Below, in pieces: positions 6,217 to 11,342 of a stretch of DNA of 11,342 nt. Below the pieces are notes generated by a model. It saw only the letters and a program-made list of their open reading frames with translations, was not told where the DNA came from and did no database searches. The position numbers were made by a program, and so were the translations under genes. Numbering within the stretch: position 1 is the stretch's first letter; the number at the start of each line of letters is the position of its first letter. The DNA lies in the NCBI GenBank assembly GCA_947631725.1, contig CANRML010000037.1, forward strand, positions 1 to 11,342, read 5' to 3'. The DNA comes from an uncultured Clostridia bacterium (GTDB taxonomy: Bacteria > Bacillota > Clostridia > TANB77 > CAG-508).

Positions 6217-8103
6217 TTATTTTAGTTCTAGTAGGTTGTTTTTTATAATAGAATCTGATAAATAAATTTCATTTTCCATTTTTTGTGCCATGTCTTTTAA
6301 TTCTTGGTTTTCTTCTATTTCTTCTAAAGTTTCTCTGTTATAGTATTTTCCATTTATATAATAATACTTACTTGTTATATACCCTAGTCCTTTTATAAAA
6401 GTTACATCTTTTTCTGAAAAAATAGAATTTCCCATAGAAAATTTATCTTCTTCTCCTAACAACTCTAATATTGTAGGCTTAATATCTATTTTTTGCTTTG
6501 CTTCTTTTATTTCACTATGTTCATATATTCCTGGTATTTTTATTCCAAATGGTATATGAATATCTTTTATTTTGTCTTCAAATTCATTATAATCCATTTT
6601 ATTTTCTTGATATAATTTTGCAATTTGATCAGAAGTCGTTAGTCCTGCTCCATGGTCTCCATATACAATTAAAATGCTATTTTCTAAAAGTTTTGTTTCT
6701 TCTAATTTGTCTAGAAATTTTCCAAATGCATAATCTACGAAATTGCAAGACATTAAATAACGTCTAAATGTGTCATCTTCATATTGTTCCATATCTTTTT
6801 CTGTAATGCTTAATTTTTCTTCAATATTAGAAACGCCATCTAAATAAAATGGAATATGTGTTGTTACACTAACTAATGTTGTACAAAACTTTTTATCATA
6901 TTTATTCATAATATCAACCGCTTCTTCGAAAAAGCCTTCATCTGAATAAAATTCTCCTGCTTTTTCAATATTAGGAAATGCTCCTATATCATTATACTCA
7001 TCAATGTGATATCCTGAATTATATACCTCATCTCTGTTCCAAAAAGTGCTAGTATTAGGATGCATAAATGAAGTATAATATCCATTATTTTTTAAAGTAG
7101 AAAAAATATCTAGCCAATTATTTTTAGAATACTTTTGAAATACATATCCATTTTCTAATGGGTACATTGAATTTTCCATTTCAAATTCAGAATCAGCTGT
7201 TGTTCCTAATCCTTGATTATACATATCTCTACAGCAGATATTTTCTCTAAAAAATTTATTTAAGTTTGGTGTAATTTCTTTTCCATTTACTTTTTTATCT
7301 ATGACATATCCGTTTAAACTTTCTAATTGTAAAATTATTACATTTTTATCTTTTGTAATTCCTTTATATTGGCTAGGATTTACTTTTTCTTTGCTAAATT
7401 CATCATATATGTTTTTTAACTTTTCTTCATTTATCTTTTCTTTTGAAAACATATTTGAAATATATTCTTTTGCATCTCCATAGTGGTAGTAATATATAGA
7501 GGCATTTTGTACAATGAGTGATTTGTTATATGATTTTGATGTATATATTTCATTTATTTTGGCTTGTACATTATAAATATTTAATAAAATTATTATAATA
7601 ATTGCAATAGCTTTTCCTATTTTATTAGAATAACTTGTGCTTTCTGTTTTTCTATATAATATATAACTTAGAATTGCTAAAATAATATTGTCAAACCAAA
7701 ACATTGCTATATTTTTTATATTTATAATACATATTAATCCATTTCCTATTTCTTTTGCATATTGCAAATTTTCTATTTGATAAAATGATAAGAAATTTGT
7801 TGAATAACTATAATAAAGAAAGTCTGCATATATAATTAGAGTTATAATTGCATAAATGATATTTAAGTAAATATATGCAAATTTATTTTTCTTATTTATT
7901 ATTGGACACATAATAAATAATGCTACAAGTAACATATAAAAAATAACATCTATTTTAATTTCTAAACCTAATAAAGCATTTAAAAATACGCTTTTATATA
8001 CTAGTAGTGCTATTCCTATAAAAAACAATATATTATTTTTTAGTATATCTATTATTTCTTTTCCTACTGCTTTTGCCTTCTCTATTTTTCTCATCCCCTT
8101 CAT
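6217..8103 (-). CDS. LtaS-type membrane sulfatase (lipoteichoic acid synthase family)
   Basis: Membrane enzyme of the lipoteichoic acid synthase/phosphoglycerol transferase family. Characterised members polymerise or transfer glycerol phosphate from phosphatidylglycerol onto a glycolipid outside the membrane. Five hydrophobic segments lie at roughly 24-44, 52-68, 75-96, 132-152 and 163-177, followed by an extracellular sulfatase domain from about 250. Catalytic positions correspond closely to LtaS: E261 (L-E-S), the nucleophile T302 in G-T-T-A-D-S-E-F, R357 in F-W-N-R-D, and D483-H484 in G-D-H-G. The frame stays open to 8187, where an ATG has a good AAGGAG, but that site is the arm of the upstream gene's terminator, and a strong promoter lies downstream of it at 8120-8148. 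The ATG at 8101-8103 is therefore preferred, although it has no clear ribosome site; 8092-8094 is an alternative. At 628 residues the length suits the family. Whether it makes true lipoteichoic acid or modifies another glycan, such as the product of the neighbouring transferases, is not known. Confidence 0.9.
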   Translation of the reverse strand: MKGMRKIEKAKAVGKEIIDILKNNILFFIGIALLVYKSVFLNALLGLEIKIDVIFYMLLVALFIMCPIINKKNKFAYIYLNIIYAIITLIIYADFLYYSYSTNFLSFYQIENLQYAKEIGNGLICIINIKNIAMFWFDNIILAILSYILYRKTESTSYSNKIGKAIAIIIIILLNIYNVQAKINEIYTSKSYNKSLIVQNASIYYYHYGDAKEYISNMFSKEKINEEKLKNIYDEFSKEKVNPSQYKGITKDKNVIILQLESLNGYVIDKKVNGKEITPNLNKFFRENICCRDMYNQGLGTTADSEFEMENSMYPLENGYVFQKYSKNNWLDIFSTLKNNGYYTSFMHPNTSTFWNRDEVYNSGYHIDEYNDIGAFPNIEKAGEFYSDEGFFEEAVDIMNKYDKKFCTTLVSVTTHIPFYLDGVSNIEEKLSITEKDMEQYEDDTFRRYLMSCNFVDYAFGKFLDKLEETKLLENSILIVYGDHGAGLTTSDQIAKLYQENKMDYNEFEDKIKDIHIPFGIKIPGIYEHSEIKEAKQKIDIKPTILELLGEEDKFSMGNSIFSEKDVTFIKGLGYITSKYYYINGKYYNRETLEEIEENQELKDMAQKMENEIYLSDSIIKNNLLELK

Positions 8104-8119
8104 TAATATTTGCTTTGTT

Positions 8120-8148
8120 ATTATATCATATTTGTTGATTTTTGTCGA
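8120..8148 (-). promoter_or_regulatory. Promoter of the sulfatase gene
   Basis: On the minus strand TCGACA (8143-8148, five of six) is followed after 17 bases by a perfect TATAAT (8120-8125) with the extended TGA before it. The predicted start is near 8113, leaving only about ten bases before the ATG at 8103. Confidence 0.75.
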
Positions 8149-8164
8149 TATTTTGCCTATATAA

Positions 8165-8200
8165 AAGGAGAAAGCAAGGAGTTGCATTTGCTTTCTCCTT
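8165..8200 (-). terminator. Hairpin terminator of the 3D-domain gene
   Basis: A perfect 13-base-pair stem is formed by 8165-8177 and 8188-8200 around a ten-base loop, starting six bases after the stop codon. On the minus strand it ends in CCTTTTATAT, a modest T tract. An alternative ten-base-pair stem (8172-8181 with 8195-8204) uses the second AAGGAG-like block, so the hairpin can form in two exclusive registers. Confidence 0.7.
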
Positions 8201-8206
8201 GCTTAA

Positions 8207-8815
8207 TTATTCTCCAACATAGAGCCAAACATCTCTATATTGGACGCCCCAATTTACTGCAGATTGATGGTCACTCATATAGATATCTATATGGTTACCA
8301 TTGACACCTCCTCCGGTATCCTGAACTATCCGTGTTTCACCATTTCCTAAGTCGATAAGACTACCTTCTGGAAGTACATCCCAGTCAGCAGCAACTGTAA
8401 CTCCTTCTTGAGGCATAACCCCAGACCTAGTTGGTCCGCCAGACCATTGTCCGCAACATGCATAGCACGGGCAGTATGCGGTAATTTCGAACTCGCCTAA
8501 GTATTCCCACTCAGGTTCTTCTGTTTCTGTTTCTGTCTCTGTCTCCGTTTCTGTTTCCGTTTCTGTCTCTGTCTCCGTTTCTGTTTCTGTTTCTGTTTCC
8601 GTTTCAGGTTCAAACTTCATTTTGAGTTTTTCTTCTGCCAGTACGTACGAGGTCTTGGAATATGCTCCACTACTAATTGCCATTACAACAATAGTTAGAA
8701 GAGTTCCTATTTCGATAATTAGCAGTACTCTGTCTCTCTTTTTCCGCTTTTTTCTCATTACTGCTATTTTCTTCTCGATTTCTTGCTGCTTTCTCCTTAG
8801 TTCTCTTTGGGTCAT
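8207..8815 (-). CDS. Membrane-anchored 3D-domain protein with Thr-Glu repeat stalk
   Basis: Predicted single-pass membrane protein with an extracellular 3D domain, the MltA-like double-psi beta-barrel found in clostridial and bacillar wall hydrolases (YabE/YocH type), so a role in peptidoglycan turnover is likely. Order: a charged helix with a very basic stretch (1-29); one membrane segment (about 30-48); a linker; a (Thr-Glu)x14 stalk (72-99); and the 3D domain (about 105-202). The three name-giving aspartates are present: D144 in V-A-A-D, D167 in V-Q-D-T-G-G-G and D178 in I-D-I-Y. A cysteine cluster C-P-C-x2-C-C-G (115-122) follows T-A-Y. The frame is open upstream to 8920, but AAGGAG eight bases before the ATG at 8813-8815 and a promoter at 8862-8890 fix this start (202 residues). 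The gene is clearly richer in G+C than its neighbours, especially in the 3D domain, which hints at a different history or codon bias. Confidence 0.9.
   Translation of the reverse strand: MTQRELRRKQQEIEKKIAVMRKKRKKRDRVLLIIEIGTLLTIVVMAISSGAYSKTSYVLAEEKLKMKFEPETETETETETETETETETETETETETETEEPEWEYLGEFEITAYCPCYACCGQWSGGPTRSGVMPQEGVTVAADWDVLPEGSLIDLGNGETRIVQDTGGGVNGNHIDIYMSDHQSAVNWGVQYRDVWLYVGE
8519..8602. repeat. 14-unit hexanucleotide repeat coding for (Thr-Glu)14
   Basis: Fourteen tandem six-base units occur in four variants: TTCTGT (A), CTCTGT (B), CTCCGT (C) and TTCCGT (D). Their order is A A A B C A D A B C A A A D. The block A-B-C-A occurs twice (units 3-6 and 8-11), so the array grew by duplication of multi-unit blocks as well as single units. 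Each unit encodes one Thr-Glu pair on the minus strand, so unit gain or loss changes stalk length without shifting frame. Confidence 0.95.
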
Positions 8816-8861
8816 TTGTTTTTCTCCTTTTATTTTATTTATGGCTTTTGCCATCTCTTTA

Positions 8862-8890
8862 ATTATACCATATTTTACGCATTTATTCAA
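8862..8890 (-). promoter_or_regulatory. Promoter of the 3D-domain gene
   Basis: On the minus strand TTGAAT (8885-8890) lies 17 bases before a perfect TATAAT (8862-8867) with an extended TGG. The predicted start is near 8855. The leader begins with a small hairpin (ATGGC-AAAA-GCCAT, 8841-8854) before the ribosome site at 8824-8829. Confidence 0.7.
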
Positions 8891-8972
8891 ATTTTCTATG
8901 GATAGGCTTTTATTTTTCAAGAAAAATTTAGTATTTCATTTGATAAAATAATATTTAATTTAATATTGTTGT

Positions 8973-9001
8973 TTAACATTATTTATTGCCATGAATATAA
9001 T
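8973..9001 (+). promoter_or_regulatory. Promoter of the sodC-like gene
   Basis: TTAACA (8973-8978, five of six) is followed after 17 bases by a perfect TATAAT (8996-9001). The expected transcription start near 9008 falls inside the AAGAGG ribosome site (9005-9010), so the leader would be unusually short. No better promoter was found in the 80 bases upstream. Confidence 0.55.
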
Positions 9002-9006
9002 GTTAA
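8973..9006. repeat. 10-bp inverted repeat spanning the sodC-like promoter
   Basis: TTAACATTAT (8973-8982) and its exact complement ATAATGTTAA (8997-9006) are separated by 14 bases. The left arm contains the -35 box and the right arm covers nearly all of the -10 box, so a protein bound to both would block RNA polymerase. It does not match the PerR/Fur consensus arms closely. It is a candidate operator. Confidence 0.5.
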
Positions 9007-9018
9007 GAGGTGTTTAAT

Positions 9019-9477
9019 TTGTTTACAAACATTTTTAATAATGCAAAAGCAATTATAAAAGGTGGGAAAAAGTACCCTAAAGTTAATGGAATTGTTACCT
9101 TTAGAGAAACAAAAAATGGTGTGATTTTAACTGCAAAAGTTAATAATTTACCACAGTCTAAAGATAAATGTACTGGTAGATTTTTTGGGTTTCATATTCA
9201 TGAAGGTAATTCTTGTAGTGGAAATTCAAGTGATGAATTTGCAAATAGTAAATCTCATTTAAATTCTACCAATTGTCCACATCCTTTTCATATAGGAGAC
9301 TTACCTCCATTAGTTGAAAATAATGGTTATTGCTATATGCGTGTTTTAATCAATAAATTTAAAATAAAAGATATTTTAGGAAAAACAATTATTATTCATG
9401 ACTCTGCAGATGATTTTACTTCTCAGCCAAGTGGGAATTCTGGAAATAAAATTGCCTGTGGTATAATAAAAAAATAA
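9019..9477 (+). CDS. Cu/Zn superoxide dismutase family protein
   Basis: SodC-family protein; characterised members convert superoxide to oxygen and hydrogen peroxide. All metal ligands can be aligned: H59 and H61 (F-H-I-H-E-G), the bridging H80 (S-H-L-N), H88 and H91 with D94 (H-P-F-H-I-G-D) for zinc, and H127 (I-I-H) for copper. The structural cysteine pair is C66 and C147 (I-A-C-G). Two features depart from the classical enzyme: the zinc loop between the second and third zinc histidines is much shorter, and the active-site arginine before I-A-C-G is lysine (K144). No signal peptide is visible, so it would be cytoplasmic, unlike most bacterial SodC. The TTG at 9019-9021 is chosen because AAGAGG lies eight bases upstream; the GTG at 9010 overlaps that site. 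It has 152 residues. It is the only plus-strand gene and has its own promoter and terminator. Confidence 0.92.
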   Translation: MFTNIFNNAKAIIKGGKKYPKVNGIVTFRETKNGVILTAKVNNLPQSKDKCTGRFFGFHIHEGNSCSGNSSDEFANSKSHLNSTNCPHPFHIGDLPPLVENNGYCYMRVLINKFKIKDILGKTIIIHDSADDFTSQPSGNSGNKIACGIIKK

Positions 9478-9516
9478 AGTGAAAGATTTGCAGCAATTTT
9501 GCAAATCTTTCACTTT
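9476..9516. terminator. Bidirectional rho-independent terminator
   Basis: A perfect 17-base-pair stem (9476-9492 with 9500-9516) closes a seven-base loop and begins within the TAA stop of the sodC-like gene. On the plus strand it is followed by GTTTTC. On the minus strand it runs into CTTTATTTTTTTATT, a better T tract, so it can end both the sodC-like transcript and leftward transcription from the PASTA fragment. Confidence 0.9.
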
Positions 9517-9544
9517 GTTTTCAAAATATATACATCCTTCAGTT

Positions 9545-9844
9545 TTAATATTTTATAAAAATCTTATTTCCTTTATTTATTTTTATTCCTTCAGTTGGAG
9601 TTTGTTCTTTAATTATTGTATTTTCTTTATCTACTGTTTCTTGGTTTTCTTCTGTAATTCCTTCAATACTTAATTCTAATCCTGTCTCTTTCAATATTTT
9701 TTCCGCTTCCTTTATTGATAGTCCAATTATATTTGGTACACTTACTTCTTCTACAGCTTCTAATTCTTCTTTATTTCCTTGACTAACTTCCATATATGGC
9801 AATATTTCAGAAAAAATCTGTCCACCAGCTGGTGCTGCGACTCC
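9545..9844 (-). pseudogene. C-terminal fragment of a SpoVD/PBP-type penicillin-binding protein with PASTA domain
   Basis: Read on the minus strand from about 9844, the frame gives G-V-A-A-P-A-G-G-Q-I-F-S-E-I-L-P-Y-M-E-V, the end of a class B penicillin-binding transpeptidase domain. An acidic linker and a complete PASTA domain follow (S-V-P-N-I-I-G-L-S through I-K-E-Q-T-P-T-E-G to the stop). This is the usual end of clostridial SpoVD. The rest of the transpeptidase, including the S-x-x-K, S-x-N and K-S/T-G motifs, is missing. Beyond codon G (9842-9844) the frame holds unrelated residues and reaches a stop at 9884-9886, so the homology ends abruptly. No ribosome site precedes the only possible internal starts. 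It is best read as a remnant left by a rearrangement, not a working small PASTA protein. Its strand matches the murE cluster, where an intact spoVD would be expected. Confidence 0.8.
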
Positions 9845-9929
9845 ACTTTCTTGTATTATGCGCCGTTCATTGCAGTTAATATTTTAGTTTTATTTTTTAG
9901 CCTACTTATTAAAACTCTTTATATAAATA

Positions 9930-10427
9930 CTATTTTTCATAATGTTTACAATAATAATATAATATTTTTTTATTACTATTATAAATTGCTGTTTTATACC
10001 ACTCTATTTTTCTATTATCCAATATATCTCGATTTGTTTCTATAATATTATAATCTCTATCAATTTCAACTAAATAATAGTATGATTCTCCCAAATTATT
10101 TATATTAAATTTTTTATAATCATCAATAAATTTATCCTTAAATGGTTTACTTGTCCAGTTCTCATCATTGTTTATTTGCATTTTAATTTTATTTGCTTGT
10201 TCTTCATTAAAATATATAGCATAACATTCGCCATAAGCTTCAGTTCCTATTTTTTCACATCTTTCGTAACTCTCAATTCTCACCTCCCCAAAACCTCTTA
10301 TTAAATTAGAATCTGAATTATTATTCATAAATATACTTACTACAGCTGGTACTATAGCAGTTTGTATAGGATATATAAATATTATTGCAAGCAATATTAG
10401 CATAATTACTAAAATATTTTTAATCAT
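9930..10427 (-). CDS. Small membrane-anchored protein, candidate immunity protein
   Basis: A 165-residue protein not recognised as a named family. Residues 4-19 form a strong membrane segment and 20-34 are also hydrophobic (with a proline at 27), followed by a charged soluble domain with D-E-N-W-T-S-K-P-F (88-96), two cysteines in the first third and a Tyr-rich C terminus. There is no lipobox, so the first helix is an anchor. The ATG at 10425-10427 is preferred over the one at 10448 because GAAGGTG lies seven to eight bases before it. It begins one base after the stop of the upstream gene, and its ribosome site sits inside that gene, so the two are translationally coupled. A small membrane protein directly after a larger protein with the C-terminal pattern seen here is what immunity genes of polymorphic toxins look like; that role is inference. 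Confidence 0.75.
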   Translation of the reverse strand: MIKNILVIMLILLAIIFIYPIQTAIVPAVVSIFMNNNSDSNLIRGFGEVRIESYERCEKIGTEAYGECYAIYFNEEQANKIKMQINNDENWTSKPFKDKFIDDYKKFNINNLGESYYYLVEIDRDYNIIETNRDILDNRKIEWYKTAIYNSNKKILYYYCKHYEK

Positions 10428-10428
10428 G

Positions 10429-11342
10429 CTAATCACCTTCTTTTCCATAGTTATACATATTAAAGTGTATTTTTACATCGTATTCTTTTAATACTCCATA
10501 TTGTACAGATATTAATGCCATATTATTTAAAGAATATCCTACCCCATTTTTTACATCACTAACTGCTTTTTGTATTGATGTTTTATTTTCATTTTGATTA
10601 ATTTCTTTATATTTATCATTATATTCTTCAGGAAAAATAAAATCCGTAAAATCAAATCTGTCCAATATTTCTATATTTAAATCCCAATTGTTTTCTTTAT
10701 TTCTAGTCCCTTCTACAATTATCTCTGCATTATGTATTGCAAATTTAAAATCTGTGCTGTTTTCAAAAGCAAATGTTTCTTTTTCCCCTATAGTTTCAGT
10801 CTTAAAATGTTGTTCTTTGCAATGTTCTTTTATTATTTCATCTATTTTTTTTATAAAATCTACATCCTTTTTTATATCTTCAATTATCTGTTTATCTGTT
10901 ACGTTATATGTTTTTGAATCTTCACCTATTTCGCTTAATGAGTGTTTTAACAGTTTGGCTGCTAATTTGTAATTAAATAGTAATCCTCCATTAATTACCG
11001 TTTCCCAAAATATATATTGTCTATAATAATTTAATGTATACTCTTTTGGATTGAAAATTTTCTTAACTTTAAAAATATATTGAAAATATTGAATTACCTT
11101 TTTATCATTCTTTATATTATCATTAATTTTTCCTTCTTTACTCATTTTTTCAATTTCAGCCAAATTCATTTTAAAGGTTTCTGTTGCATTATATAAATGA
11201 TATATTGAATACAATACCATTGATAAATCTTTATTGGGTAATAATATTCCTGTAAAAAAATTCATATTATCTATTTGTTTTTCAATTTTTTTCTTAAGTT
11301 TATCTAAGTTAACATATTCTATCTTATCAATATATAAAGTAG
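10429..11342 (-). CDS. Uncharacterised protein, toxin-like C-terminal region (partial at 5' end)
   Basis: The frame is open to the window edge, with 303 residues visible and the start outside; the internal Met at 11265 has no ribosome site and is not a real start. The visible N-terminal part is helical and Lys/Glu-rich (I-D-K-I-E-Y, then K-K-K-I-E-K-Q-I-D), with several aromatic helices and no membrane segment. The C-terminal third has a beta-rich pattern: W-D-L-N-I-E-I-L-D-R-F-D-F (around 10644-10686), a gap, then N-N-M-A-L-I-S-V-Q-Y-G and Y-D-V-K-I-H-F just before the end. This W...DR(F/Y)DF...NN.A...Q.....Y.(V/I) layout is one I associate with the C termini of uncharacterised effector-like proteins, but no catalytic motif can be named. 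Base composition is as AT-rich as its partner gene. It is coupled to the small membrane protein that follows. Confidence 0.75.
   Translation of the reverse strand, partial: TLYIDKIEYVNLDKLKKKIEKQIDNMNFFTGILLPNKDLSMVLYSIYHLYNATETFKMNLAEIEKMSKEGKINDNIKNDKKVIQYFQYIFKVKKIFNPKEYTLNYYRQYIFWETVINGGLLFNYKLAAKLLKHSLSEIGEDSKTYNVTDKQIIEDIKKDVDFIKKIDEIIKEHCKEQHFKTETIGEKETFAFENSTDFKFAIHNAEIIVEGTRNKENNWDLNIEILDRFDFTDFIFPEEYNDKYKEINQNENKTSIQKAVSDVKNGVGYSLNNMALISVQYGVLKEYDVKIHFNMYNYGKEGD

Noticed and set aside
8104..8187. 28-residue N-terminal extension of the sulfatase
   Set aside because: It would be translated from within the preceding terminator and upstream of the gene's own promoter; its apparent ribosome site is a stem arm.
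8519..8602. Could the hexamer array be a CRISPR or an origin iteron array?
   Set aside because: Units are contiguous without spacers and are fully explained as an in-frame Thr-Glu coding repeat.
8816..8920. Upstream in-frame extension of the 3D-domain gene to an ATG at 8920
   Set aside because: The promoter (8862-8890) lies inside this extension, and the strong AAGGAG site at 8824-8829 points to the ATG at 8815.
8912..8927. Short A/T palindrome (ATTTTTC-AA-GAAAAAT) in the divergent intergenic region
   Set aside because: Low-complexity arms of this kind are expected by chance in such AT-rich DNA, and it does not sit on either promoter.
9479..9673. Plus-strand open frame after the sodC-like gene
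   Set aside because: It starts inside the terminator stem and is antisense to the PASTA fragment.
9545..9802. Free-standing small PASTA protein starting at TTG 9802 or ATG 9793
   Set aside because: No ribosome site precedes either codon, and penicillin-binding protein homology continues upstream of both in the same frame, which indicates a truncated gene.

Overview
The window is very AT-rich DNA (roughly 70-75% A+T by eye) from a low-GC Gram-positive bacterium, most likely an anaerobic clostridium-like Firmicute. Supporting this are consensus AGGAGG ribosome sites and TTGACA/TATAAT promoters, TTG starts, a MurE with the DNPR motif of meso-diaminopimelate-adding enzymes, a pyrB-pyrI pair, a 3D-domain wall protein and a remnant of a SpoVD-like PASTA penicillin-binding protein. 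The species cannot be fixed from the sequence.

Almost every gene lies on the minus strand, so the window is described from its right end. At 11342-9930 an unrecognised two-gene unit consists of a large protein cut by the window edge, followed one base after its stop by a small membrane-anchored protein. The arrangement and C-terminal motif resemble a polymorphic toxin with its immunity protein, but this is inference. Next comes a C-terminal scrap of a class B penicillin-binding protein with one PASTA domain (9545-9844), facing the same way. A Cu/Zn superoxide dismutase-like gene (9019-9477, the only plus-strand gene) converges on it, with a bidirectional terminator between them.

From 8890 to 4160 there are three cell-envelope units, all read leftward: a membrane-anchored 3D-domain protein with a long Thr-Glu repeat and visibly higher GC, an LtaS-type sulfatase, and two overlapping glycosyltransferase genes. 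The first two start from clear extended -10 promoters, the third from a near-consensus one. The 3D gene and the glycosyltransferase pair end in hairpin terminators; the sulfatase gene does not.

From 4142 to 2712 is a compact pyrBI operon (aspartate transcarbamoylase catalytic and regulatory chains) with its own promoter and terminator. From 2653 to the left edge is part of the division/cell-wall (dcw) cluster: murE, mraY and the first codons of another gene. No murF lies between murE and mraY, and no intact spoVD precedes murE. The only spoVD-like sequence is the fragment about 7 kb upstream in the same orientation, which suggests that the ancestral spoVD-murE junction was broken by rearrangement. 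Apart from pyrBI, the sodC-like gene and the toxin-like pair, the genes concern building or decorating the envelope: lipid I precursor synthesis, phosphoglycerol polymer synthesis, glycosyl transfer and wall turnover.
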